From assembly GCF_001438805.1 (NCBI RefSeq), contig NZ_JQCF01000018.1, positions 1-47,724 on the forward strand: a DNA stretch of 47,724 nucleotides. The letters run 5' to 3'. The notes below the pieces were generated by a model. It saw only the letters and a program-made list of their open reading frames with translations. It had not been told where the DNA came from and made no database searches. Position numbers and translations under genes: made by a program. The stretch comes from Companilactobacillus kimchiensis. GTDB lineage: Bacteria; Bacillota; Bacilli; Lactobacillales; Lactobacillaceae. This document shows positions 1 to 7,445 of the stretch, piece after piece. The first letter of the stretch is position 1. Every line of letters begins with the position of its first letter.

Positions 1-225
1 GCTCTGTCGCAACAACAAGATATATATTACCGTTAATAATAAACCGATGCAAGTCCTTTTTATTATTTTTTTCAATTAATTCTACATAACTGACTTATTT
101 ATTAGTTTCTTCCTATTAAATAGCAAATAATAAAATTTGAAACACATCACTGTTCAGGTTCATTGCTTTACACTATAGCACGTTTTTTTACTAATGCCAG
201 ACCTAAGACGCTTCGTATTGGCAAA
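1..225. other. left-edge intergenic region
   Basis: No gene could be supported here. The first 36 bases could be the last codons of a gene entering from the left on the plus strand (frame 1 reaches a stop at 34-36), but this is too short to identify. The rest is AT-rich, with no convincing promoter or RNA structure. Confidence 0.3.
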
Positions 226-274
226 ATAAAAACAGCTAAATAGTGGATTAATGATCCATTACTTGCTGTTTTAC
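226..274 (-). terminator. terminator downstream of the YeiH-type exporter
   Basis: AAAACAGC (229-236) pairs with GCTGTTTT (265-272), and an inner AGTGGAT/ATCCATT pairing extends the stem. The minus-strand transcript would end in a U run just after the exporter stop codon. The A/T tails on both sides would let it work in both directions. Confidence 0.7.
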
Positions 275-287
275 CTATCTATTCAAC

Positions 288-1307
288 CTAAAAGAAACTC
301 TTACTAACAATAATTGCGAAAATCAATAAAGCCACTGATGAAGACAGTGCGGCTAATACTGCATTCTTCCCACTACTCAAGAATGCTTTGAAGTTAACAC
401 TCATTCCTAAGGCTGCCATTGCCATACCCAACACCAAGTATGCTAATTTAACTAACATCCCTAACACCTGAGCTGACATAGGTACAAAAGTTCCAATAAT
501 ACTGGCTAATAAGAAGCCGGCCATAAACCAAGGTATCGGTAACTTCTCTTTACCACTACCTTCAACTTTTTCCTGATGTTGATACCAGATGCCAATTACT
601 AAGGCTGCTGGTGCCAACAACAATACTCGGGATAGCTTGGTGATGATAGCAGCACTTAAACTAACCGGTCCGCCAGCTCCCCCAGTTGCAATCGCATGAG
701 CAATTTCATGTAATGATCCTCCAGCCATAACTCCAAATTGAGTTGCAGACATATGTAATAAAGGTTTGATAGCTATTTCAATCAACGTAAAGACTGTTCC
801 TAAGATAGCGACAATTGCCACAGCTAAAACTTCATCATTATGCTTGGCCGTTTCTTGATCTTTTGATACTTTGATTTGAGGCGATATCCCCATAACCGCC
901 GCGGCTCCACAAATACCTGTGCCACTGGCAGTCAAAATAGCTAAACGTTTACTAACTCCAAGTTTACGGGCAATATTATAGGTTAACAGAATCGTTCCTG
1001 TCACAATAACCATCGCAAACAAAATTGTTTTAACTCCCGCATTAGCTAAGTCGATCAAATTCAGTTTAAATCCTAATAAAATGATTCCTAAACGGAGAAA
1101 CTTGTTAGAAATAAAGCCGATTCCGGTCTCAGCCTTCTTAATTGCTGGCCGATACAGTTGAAACATCATCCCTAGTATCAGTGAAATAACTAAAGCACCA
1201 ATAATTGTTAAATATGGTTGTCCCCCAAGAAAGCTACCCACAATCGAACATACTAATGTCATCAAAAAGGCATAATAAAAACTTCGTTCAAAAAATTTTG
1301 CATACAT
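288..1307 (-). CDS. YeiH-family (UPF0324) putative sulfate/anion exporter
   Basis: A 339-residue integral membrane protein with about ten hydrophobic helices, the usual size for the UPF0324/YeiH family (Pfam Cons_hypoth698). Family-like features include the Gly-rich TGTGICGAAAVMG stretch (about residues 125-140) and GGSLHEIAHAIATGGAGG (about 196-213). The family is annotated as putative sulfate exporters, but the substrate is not experimentally settled. The ATG at 1307 has GGAGG eight bases upstream. It is divergent from a LysR regulator across a 100-bp region, the arrangement seen for YeiH and its LysR regulator in other bacteria, so it is probably that regulator's target. Confidence 0.85.
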   Translation of the reverse strand: MYAKFFERSFYYAFLMTLVCSIVGSFLGGQPYLTIIGALVISLILGMMFQLYRPAIKKAETGIGFISNKFLRLGIILLGFKLNLIDLANAGVKTILFAMVIVTGTILLTYNIARKLGVSKRLAILTASGTGICGAAAVMGISPQIKVSKDQETAKHNDEVLAVAIVAILGTVFTLIEIAIKPLLHMSATQFGVMAGGSLHEIAHAIATGGAGGPVSLSAAIITKLSRVLLLAPAALVIGIWYQHQEKVEGSGKEKLPIPWFMAGFLLASIIGTFVPMSAQVLGMLVKLAYLVLGMAMAALGMSVNFKAFLSSGKNAVLAALSSSVALLIFAIIVSKSFF

Positions 1308-1407
1308 AGATTAATCCTCCATGTTTAAAATGATAATATAGAATCATCATAAGTAAAAATTAGTATTTATTAGTTATACATAAGTAAAATTTATAGCGAG
1401 GCCAATT
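1308..1407. promoter_or_regulatory. divergent control region with LysR-type repeats
   Basis: CATAAGTAAAA occurs twice as a direct repeat (1348-1358 and 1379-1389), 31 bp apart, or about three helical turns. A dyad ATGAT-N8-ATCAT lies at about 1330-1347. LysR regulators bind extended sites in shared divergent promoters, so these are candidate operators for the adjacent regulator. A TATTAT-like -10 for the exporter can be read on the minus strand near 1335-1340, without a good -35, which fits activator dependence. Confidence 0.45.
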
Positions 1408-2253
1408 ATGCTTGATAGACGTTACAAAACTCTGATTGTTTTATCAAAAACTCAATCATTTACCCAAACGGCTCAAGAATTATTCATTACTCAACCAGCT
1501 GTTTCCCAACAGATCAATTCATTGGAAGAAGAATTGCAATTACAACTGGTCATTAGAGAACATGGACACATAACCTTGACCACAGCTGGATTAAATTTGG
1601 CTAAATTTGCAAAACAAACTGAATTAGAGAGTCACAAGGTTATCACTGCACTCAAGTCTGGTACCGAGCATCTCAAAATGGGCTGCACTTTATCACTCAG
1701 CTCAACTATCCTACCTAAGTTTATTCAACACCTTTCCAGCCGAACTAACATTGTCACTACGAAAATCAACAATACTCAACATATCCTCCAAAATATTCGT
1801 GATGGCAAGGTCGACTTTGGTCTAATAGAAGGAAACTTCAACAAAGATGAATTTGACTCCTTCTTTGTTCAAAAGGAAAACTTCATTGGTGTATCCCACA
1901 ACATCATCGATACCTCAGCAGTTGAGAATCTTTTTAACCAACCTCTTTTACTACGAGAGAACGGTTCTGGAAGCCGTAATATCTTTGAAAATTGGTTAGC
2001 AACTCAAAATTACCGAATTAGTGACTTCCAAAACGTGATTGAAATTGCCAGTCCCTCGGCTATTGTTGAATTCCTCAAACAAAATGAAGGTATCAGTTTT
2101 ATGTATGAGTCTTTAATCACTTCCGAACTAAAATCTGGACAACTAAAAAAACTAGACCTGCAAGGATTCCACGTGGAACATCCCATTAATCTAGTTTTTC
2201 TCAAAAATTCTTATTTTAAAGACACTTATCAAGAAATCGTTGAATCAGTTTAG
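1408..2253 (+). CDS. LysR family transcriptional regulator
   Basis: 281 residues. The N-terminal winged helix-turn-helix (about residues 1-60, with SFTQTAQELFITQPAVSQQI as the HTH core) is typical LysR. The C-terminal half fits a periplasmic-binding-protein-like effector domain. A GAGG box seven bases before the ATG supports the start. It is divergent from the YeiH-type exporter and probably controls it; the family often senses a small anion or sulfur metabolite, but the ligand is not visible here. The 3' end overlaps the convergent cyclophilin gene by four bases. Confidence 0.88.
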   Translation: MLDRRYKTLIVLSKTQSFTQTAQELFITQPAVSQQINSLEEELQLQLVIREHGHITLTTAGLNLAKFAKQTELESHKVITALKSGTEHLKMGCTLSLSSTILPKFIQHLSSRTNIVTTKINNTQHILQNIRDGKVDFGLIEGNFNKDEFDSFFVQKENFIGVSHNIIDTSAVENLFNQPLLLRENGSGSRNIFENWLATQNYRISDFQNVIEIASPSAIVEFLKQNEGISFMYESLITSELKSGQLKKLDLQGFHVEHPINLVFLKNSYFKDTYQEIVESV

Positions 2254-2834
2254 TCTGAAATTTCAACAGTTTCCATAATGATATCATCCTTAGGTTTGTC
2301 ATTACCATCACGCTTAGCACGGGCAATTTCACGAACAACATCCATACCTTCGCTAACTTGACCAAAGACGGTGTGTCTGTTATCTAACCAAGGTGTACCA
2401 CCGTTCTTATATTCAGCGACGATTTCTTGTGGATAACCGGCACCGGCCATATCTTTAATCATTCGTTTAGGCATATTTTGATTAGAAACGATAAAGAATT
2501 GGCTGCCGTTAGTGTTAGGACCAGCATTGGCCATTGATAAAGCACCATCTAGGTTAAATAGTTGATCACTAAATTCATCTTCAAAGCTATCACCATAGAT
2601 ACTTTCGCCACCCATACCAGTTCCAGTAGGATCGCCGCCTTGAATCATGAAATCAGGGATAACACGATGGAAGATGATTCCATTATAGTAACCTTTTTGG
2701 GCTAATTCGATGAAGTTCTTAACTGTCTTAGGTACTAGTTCATCAAAAAGTTGAATCTTGATAACACCGTGGTTAGTTGTAATAGTAGCCACACTGCCTG
2801 TAGCATTTTCTAAATCTAATTGTGGGTATGTCAT
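2250..2834 (-). CDS. cyclophilin-type peptidyl-prolyl cis-trans isomerase
   Basis: 194 residues without a signal peptide or membrane helix, so a cytoplasmic cyclophilin that catalyses proline isomerisation in protein folding. Core motifs are present: FHRVIPDFMIQGGDPTGTG (catalytic Arg and Phe region), NGSQFFI and HTVFGQVSEGMDVV. The length is slightly above the minimal cyclophilin (about 165), with an insertion around MIKDMAGAGYPQEI, a variation seen in lactobacilli. A GAAGGG box precedes the ATG. Confidence 0.93.
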   Translation of the reverse strand: MTYPQLDLENATGSVATITTNHGVIKIQLFDELVPKTVKNFIELAQKGYYNGIIFHRVIPDFMIQGGDPTGTGMGGESIYGDSFEDEFSDQLFNLDGALSMANAGPNTNGSQFFIVSNQNMPKRMIKDMAGAGYPQEIVAEYKNGGTPWLDNRHTVFGQVSEGMDVVREIARAKRDGNDKPKDDIIMETVEISD

Positions 2835-2893
2835 TTTGTAATTCCCTTCTATATAAGTAAATCTACTTTAACATATTTAATTGATAAGCCAAT

Positions 2894-2939
2894 CTTTAAT
2901 GACGTAATTTTCTAAACTTTAATGACGTAATTTTCTAAA
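2894..2939. repeat. perfect 23-bp tandem duplication at a gene end
   Basis: Two identical 23-bp units (2894-2916 and 2917-2939) lie head to tail. The second contains the last codons and stop of the XRE gene on the minus strand, so the codons for RKLRH and the stop are copied immediately downstream. It looks like a recent slippage duplication with no effect on the protein. Confidence 0.9.
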
Positions 2940-3362
2940 TAGGTAGATAAATCCACTGATCAAGCCGAGTAATAAGAAGAGATAGCCAATTGGAAGCAAG
3001 AAAAATGGTTCATGTAGTACGCCATTATTATCAATCGTTGAGCCAATCATCATCTTAAGTAAGAAACAACCGATACCAGCCAAAATCATAATAATTGTCG
3101 TGTATAAAGAAATCTTCGCCTTTCTCATATCGCTACCATCCTTCACTAATTTACTTGTCATTGTCGGATCACCCAAAATAAGCTGATCCAATGATATTTC
3201 AAAAATCTGACTGATTGAAACCACCATTTCTAAATCTGGCAAATTCCGATTGTTTTCCCAGCTAGAAATTGTTTGTCGTGAAACATTTAGTTTCTGTGCC
3301 AACTGTTCTTGAGTTAATTGGTGCCCATGACGGAGTTTTTTGATCTGCATCCCAAAGTCCAT
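2919..3362 (-). CDS. XRE-family regulator with C-terminal membrane anchor
   Basis: 147 residues. An N-terminal Cro/C1-type HTH (about residues 1-60, QLTQEQLAQKLNVSRQTISSWE) is followed by a linker and two hydrophobic segments (about 84-108 and 118-143) that should anchor it in the membrane. This HTH plus two-helix layout is common in Firmicutes. The start has GAGGAGA seven bases upstream. It is divergent from a small unknown gene. The target and signal are unknown. Confidence 0.85.
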   Translation of the reverse strand: MDFGMQIKKLRHGHQLTQEQLAQKLNVSRQTISSWENNRNLPDLEMVVSISQIFEISLDQLILGDPTMTSKLVKDGSDMRKAKISLYTTIIMILAGIGCFLLKMMIGSTIDNNGVLHEPFFLLPIGYLFLLLGLISGFIYLFRKLRH

Positions 3363-3543
3363 GAATTCATCTCCTCTTTATCTTAGTTATACCGATATTT
3401 CTCCAAAAACTAAAGCTAGAATTACAAACATCGTTGATATAACAGGATTTTTAAACGACAATTTACAATCCGTACAACCATCTGTAAAACGGCGTGATTA
3501 TGTGTTAGTTTTAATTTCCACCAAACATTGAGGAGATTTAACT

Positions 3544-3792
3544 TTGATTACAGAAAACATCCAAGACTACACTTTAGGAAAAGAAGCTCCTACATTAGAC
3601 ATAACTATCACTGGTAGTAGCGACATTGATTACTCACATGATGATTTAAAAATTGCCGCTGCCATTAAACTAATCGAATCCTGCGACAATACGAATTTCA
3701 CCTTAATGACTGGTGAACACGAACTATATAAAGACCTATCCGATAAACTTTACGTAGCAGTTGAGGATTTTGTACCCAAGAGTTATATGTAA
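3544..3792 (+). CDS. small uncharacterised protein
   Basis: 82 residues, acidic, with no membrane segment and no family I recognise. The start is TTG, chosen because GAGGAG sits seven bases upstream and no ATG fits. A strong terminator follows directly. The 180 bp between it and the divergent XRE gene could hold promoters for both, but none is clear. It may be regulated by the XRE protein by position alone. Confidence 0.6.
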   Translation: MITENIQDYTLGKEAPTLDITITGSSDIDYSHDDLKIAAAIKLIESCDNTNFTLMTGEHELYKDLSDKLYVAVEDFVPKSYM

Positions 3793-3795
3793 CAT

Positions 3796-3837
3796 AAAAG
3801 GCTGAGAAATCGTTTAAGATTTTCTCAGCCCTTTTTT
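3796..3837 (+). terminator. bidirectional terminator
   Basis: GGCTGAGAAA (3800-3809) pairs with TTTCTCAGCC (3821-3830), followed by a T run. It serves the small plus-strand gene and probably also the convergent ArsR gene. Confidence 0.9.
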
Positions 3838-4171
3838 ATTCGCCATGCTTTTTCCCACGGATAACGTGATCAGCATGCTCAATCATTTCATTAATAACAT
3901 CCAAGATATGTGGATCGTCTAAGCGATAGTAATTAAATTTACCTTCTTTTTGGGAACTGACCAATTGATGCTTTTTCAAAATGGACAATTGATGTGAGAC
4001 AACCGATTGCTCGATATTCAAAGCCTGACCAATTTCATTAACATTCAAAGTATTATTTTCCAAAATCTTCAACATCTGTAATCGATTGGGATTACTTAAT
4101 AATTTAAAGATTCGTTCGGACTCAATCAAATGTTTGGAATCAATTAGCTCTATCTTTTCTTGTTCACTCAT
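3836..4171 (-). CDS. ArsR/SmtB-family metal-sensing repressor
   Basis: 111 residues with a winged HTH (about 38-82, [20 protein letters not shown]). The C-terminal helix carries D86-x-H88-x10-H99-x2-H102, the alpha-5 metal site of CzrA/SmtB zinc/cobalt sensors. The protein has no cysteine, so it lacks the alpha-3N thiolate site of CadC. It lies 60 bp downstream of the cadD-like gene in the same direction, matching cadD-cadX type pairs. It most likely represses that transporter and is released by Zn, Cd or Co; the exact metal is inferred from the residues. Confidence 0.85.
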   Translation of the reverse strand: MSEQEKIELIDSKHLIESERIFKLLSNPNRLQMLKILENNTLNVNEIGQALNIEQSVVSHQLSILKKHQLVSSQKEGKFNYYRLDDPHILDVINEMIEHADHVIRGKKHGE

Positions 4172-4231
4172 TGTCTACTCGCCTTTCCGTAATGTCTATT
4201 CATATTATTATAGTATAAAACGACAATTTTA

Positions 4232-4798
4232 TTAAAAAAGTGCAATTAAGTGACTGATCAAACCACTATCCCAAAAGACATACAAACCAATTAAGACATA
4301 GCAGATTTTCATTAGCTTTTCACCGTGTTTTTCCATCATGTTTGAAACGGCTGGAATATCAGCGACTAGTTTAATAACTAGGACAGCCAAAATTGTTAAA
4401 GCACCGATAAATACTAAGGTAATTAAGAAATTAGTCACCGTTTCTCCGACCAAAACTGGTAAGAAAATCGATAAGTTACAACCGGCACAGACTGACAAAT
4501 AAGTTATTAAAACAGTCCATATTTCTGACTTATGCGTTGCTTTCTCGCCATCATCATCGTCATCATCGTGAAATGCCATATAAATTGGCAGAATCCCCAA
4601 GATCCCCAATAACCACTCTGGTAAGAATGCCGCTAAAGCTTTACCAATCACAAAACTAGCGGTTAACAAAATAATATTCCCTAATAGATAACCAATCATT
4701 ACCTTTGATAATTTATATTTCTTCAATAGGAAGATCAACATGAAGAAGAAATCCAAGTTAACACTGATAAACGTTAATGCTAAAATCCAATAATTCAA
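4232..4798 (-). CDS. cadD: CadD-like cadmium resistance transporter (TTG start)
   Basis: 188 residues with about five membrane helices and a His/Asp-rich cytoplasmic stretch (FHDDDDDDGE), matching the CadD family (PF03596) that lowers Cd sensitivity. The open frame extends to 4954, but the better start is TTG at 4798: GGAGGGG lies just upstream with five-base spacing, and the protein then begins directly with a membrane helix as in other CadD proteins. The longer start would add 52 non-membrane-like residues and overlap mscS. It is paired with an ArsR-type sensor downstream. Confidence 0.78.
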   Translation of the reverse strand: MNYWILALTFISVNLDFFFMLIFLLKKYKLSKVMIGYLLGNIILLTASFVIGKALAAFLPEWLLGILGILPIYMAFHDDDDDDGEKATHKSEIWTVLITYLSVCAGCNLSIFLPVLVGETVTNFLITLVFIGALTILAVLVIKLVADIPAVSNMMEKHGEKLMKICYVLIGLYVFWDSGLISHLIALF

Positions 4799-4832
4799 AA
4801 TATCCCCTCCACTAAATATGTCATCATAAACA

Positions 4833-4850
4833 TATGTTACTAATAACATA
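4833..4850. promoter_or_regulatory. candidate ArsR operator upstream of cadD
   Basis: The inverted repeat TATGTTA-CTAA-TAACATA lies 35-52 bp upstream of the proposed cadD start, next to a possible TTGTAC -35 on the minus strand. ArsR-family operators are short dyads in promoter regions. The assignment is by position and symmetry only. Confidence 0.4.
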
Positions 4851-4944
4851 CATAGTACAACTTTCTTTAAATTATGCCAAGGAAAAGATTTAGTTCTTGT
4901 GATACGATTATTTAAGCTCAAATTTTCGAAAGGAATACTAAATT

Positions 4945-5787
4945 TTGAAATCATCTCTTAACTTCAATGCTTTAATCAAAAATCTCTTTCTCAAGGTAAA
5001 TTGGGAGTCCGTCTTACAACACGTGGCCTCTGTAGCCTTCCAGTTAATCTTACTAACTGTGGTCTTATTATTGATCAATTGGATCGGTAAAAAAATCATT
5101 CGTCATATTTTCAAAACTGGTCTCAGAAATACCAAAACTTCAATTTCACCTAAAAAATTAGATACCATTTACACGTTAGTTTTGAATATTTTCAAATATA
5201 TTCTGATGTTCTTTTGGATCTACGCAATTCTGTCAGCTATCGGCATCCCCGTGGGAACACTAATTGCCGGAGCCGGAATCTTCAGTTTGGCCATTGGTCT
5301 CGGCGCCCAAGGTTTCGTTTCCGATATGGTCAACGGTTTCTTCATTCTTTTGGAACAGCAGATCAGTGTCGGCGACACCATTAAAATCAACGCTATTGAA
5401 GGCCAAGTTACCTACGTTGGGATTCGAACTACCCAAATTCAAAGTCTCGACGGAACATTAAATTACATTCCTAATCGTAATATCACCGTCGTCAGCAATA
5501 TGTCACGTAATAATATGCAGGCTTTAATGGAAATACCTATTTTTAACGACTCTCCCTTTGCTGAAATTACGAGAATTATCAATGAAATTAATCAGAACCT
5601 TGATTTAGATAAATTAAAAATCACAAAAGCACCCTTTATCGTTGGATTTGCTAATCAAAATGATGGTACCTTAACAATTCAAGTTGCCACTTACACTAAG
5701 CCAGGTGCCCAGTTTAACGTAAAAAATGTTCTCCTAGAAAAATACCTTTCAGCTATTAAGGAAGCCAAAATTAGTTTGCCTAAATAA
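4945..5787 (+). CDS. small-conductance mechanosensitive channel, MscS family
   Basis: 280 residues. Three hydrophobic segments (about 28-48, 72-95, 98-118) are followed by the pore-lining Gly/Ala-rich helix GAGIFSLAIGLGAQGFVSDM and the beta domain with ISVGDTIKI and LDGTLNYIPNR, both diagnostic of MscS. It should act as an osmotic safety valve in the membrane. The start is TTG with AAGGA about ten bases upstream. It is divergent from cadD, with the shared region short. Confidence 0.9.
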   Translation: MKSSLNFNALIKNLFLKVNWESVLQHVASVAFQLILLTVVLLLINWIGKKIIRHIFKTGLRNTKTSISPKKLDTIYTLVLNIFKYILMFFWIYAILSAIGIPVGTLIAGAGIFSLAIGLGAQGFVSDMVNGFFILLEQQISVGDTIKINAIEGQVTYVGIRTTQIQSLDGTLNYIPNRNITVVSNMSRNNMQALMEIPIFNDSPFAEITRIINEINQNLDLDKLKITKAPFIVGFANQNDGTLTIQVATYTKPGAQFNVKNVLLEKYLSAIKEAKISLPK

Positions 5788-5868
5788 CATAAAAAGGAAT
5801 CCCTATTGACTGAGAACAGCTTATTACTCAAATTTGGTTAAAGCGTAAGTTAGTGGAGTTATTATTAT

Positions 5869-5962
5869 GATGCCGCTCTCCACAAGGAAGAAAAAACGGC
5901 TGGAACATAGCGGGCATTCGCTATGTTCCAGCCGTTTTTTCTTCCTTGCTCCGAGCTAGTTG
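5869..5962 (+). repeat. structured intergenic repeat, copy A (short form)
   Basis: The left end TGCCGCTCTCCA and right end CTCCGAGCTAG match copies B-D. The core is a perfect 30-bp stem (5883-5912 with 5919-5948) around the six-base loop GGCATT, and contains GGCTGGAAC and its complement. Compared with the other copies the internal branches are missing. It lies between the convergent mscS and aldo/keto reductase genes. The T run inside the right arm could also give weak termination. Confidence 0.8.
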
Positions 5963-6086
5963 GTTAGTTTCTATCTTATTTATGTTACTGAGTCTAAAGA
6001 ATTCCTACTATTAAGTTTTATCTTTCTAAGGATCAACAAAAGCCCAGATTGACTGAAAAATCGGCTCTTTCTTATGTTTGGCTATC

Positions 6087-6132
6087 TACAAAAATGGACT
6101 ATCTAGAATAAACTAGGTAGCCCATTTTTGTA
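6087..6132. repeat. 20-bp stem hairpin between repeat copies A and B
   Basis: 6087-6106 pairs with 6113-6132 (20 bp, two wobble positions) around a six-base AT loop. No U run follows on the plus strand, so termination is uncertain. It may be a relic of a further mobile or structured element. Confidence 0.6.
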
Positions 6133-6153
6133 TAATCAAATAATCAAAATGTT

Positions 6154-6325
6154 AATTAGTCTGGAATAAAAATCGGAAATGGGCTCAGCCAAGAAATTCC
6201 ACTTGGTCAGCGTTCTTTGCTGGCTTAGTGGAAGGTTCGATTTCAAAACAACTCCGAGCTTGAGTTGGTTCGAAACGATGCCCTTGGCGTTCCAGCCCAT
6301 TTCCGATTTTTATGGAAGACGGGAA
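6154..6325 (-). repeat. structured intergenic repeat, copy B
   Basis: Bounded by TAGTCTGGA on the left and TGGAAGACGG on the right, the reverse orientation of copy A. The outer stem 6166-6185 / 6294-6313 is 20 bp and perfect. Inside are a hairpin TTCCACTTGGTCAGC / GCTGGCTTAGTGGAA and a smaller CAACTC/GAGTTG hairpin, giving a branched fold. The outer-stem sequence is unrelated to that of copies C and D, but it is fully paired. A motif ACCAAACTTGAGTAA (6347-6361) just beyond it is the complement of one left of copy A. Confidence 0.8.
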
Positions 6326-6407
6326 GTTAAATATACTCATACTTTAACCAAACTTGAGTAAGAACTGAAAATATCGCATCGGTTAATACACTTTTTATAT
6401 TCAGATT

Positions 6408-7361
6408 TTATGGTAAATCATTGCCTGCTGCAAAGTAGACGTCATACCATTCTTGTTTAGTAAGTTCGACCTCAGCACCTTTAGCACTATCAACGATATG
6501 TTCAGGATTCATTGTTCCAATCATAACTTGGATCTTAGCTGGGTGTCTCAAGATCCAAGCTGTGGCAATGGCATTCTTACTTACACCATATTTGTCAGCT
6601 AATTCTTGTAACTTCTTATTTAATTCTGGGAATTTATCACTACCAATAAAAGTTCCTTCAAACATACCATATTGGAATGGTGACCAAGCTTGAATAGTTG
6701 TTCCCATACGTCTTGAGAATTCCAAAGCTCCACCATCGTGGTTAACTGAACGGTCATCAGTCATATTAGTATGCATTCCAAAATCGATCATGCCTGTGTG
6801 AGCAATACTAAATTGTAATTGATTAATCAATAATTTTTGGTCAACTGCCTCTTGAACTAATTGAAATTGTTGAGGATTAAAGTTTGAAACACCAAAATGT
6901 CTAACTTTTCCAGCAGCTTGCAACTCATCAAACGCTTTGGCAACCTCTTCTGGTTCCATCAATGGATCAGGACGATGTAATAAGAATGAATCAAGATAAT
7001 CAATTTGCATTCTTTCCAAGATTCCATCAACTGCATCGATTAAGTGTTGTTTCGAGAAGTCATAACGTTTGCCAAAGACAAAACTACCATGACTACGTTC
7101 AGGGTCAAAGACGATGCCACCCTTTGATTGAATATAAACATCATCACGAGAAATATTTGCTTCCTTCATTGCCTTGCCGAAAACTTTTTCAGAATTTCCC
7201 ATACCGTAAATATCGGCTGAGTCGATAAAGTTAATGCCAGTATCAACAGCAGCCTCCAATGTTTTAGCAGCATCTTTGGTCGATAAAGCTTCCATGCGCA
7301 TAATTCCTAAGGCTACTGAAGAAGCCCTCCAATTTGTATTACCAATATTTAATTGTTTCAT
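6408..7361 (-). CDS. aldo/keto reductase
   Basis: 317 residues, a standard AKR (beta/alpha)8 barrel, NADPH-dependent carbonyl reductase class. The catalytic tetrad can be read as D47, Y52 (FIDSADIYG), K80 (IQSKGG) and H129 (LLHRPD). The C-terminal TAWILRHPAKIQVMIGT is the cofactor-binding loop. It resembles the YdhF/YcsN-like oxidoreductase branch; the substrate is unknown. The ATG has GAGAGGA about 12 bases upstream. It lies 85 bp downstream of the SDR gene, so it may share that TetR-controlled transcript. Confidence 0.9.
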   Translation of the reverse strand: MKQLNIGNTNWRASSVALGIMRMEALSTKDAAKTLEAAVDTGINFIDSADIYGMGNSEKVFGKAMKEANISRDDVYIQSKGGIVFDPERSHGSFVFGKRYDFSKQHLIDAVDGILERMQIDYLDSFLLHRPDPLMEPEEVAKAFDELQAAGKVRHFGVSNFNPQQFQLVQEAVDQKLLINQLQFSIAHTGMIDFGMHTNMTDDRSVNHDGGALEFSRRMGTTIQAWSPFQYGMFEGTFIGSDKFPELNKKLQELADKYGVSKNAIATAWILRHPAKIQVMIGTMNPEHIVDSAKGAEVELTKQEWYDVYFAAGNDLP

Positions 7362-7445
7362 AAAATGTTAACGTCCTCTCTCTTAATGACTTAACGTTAA
7401 TACTTAGAGTGTGGTCTAGGTCAATCACTTTTTTGAAATAATTTA

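Noticed and set aside
3340-3531. 63-residue plus-strand frame
   Set aside because: It starts inside the XRE gene on the other strand, has no ribosome binding site, and ends in the ribosome site of the next gene.
6179-6361. 60-residue frame in the 5.8-6.4 kb gap
   Set aside because: It lies entirely on the arms of structured repeat copy B; the frame is a by-product of the palindromic sequence.
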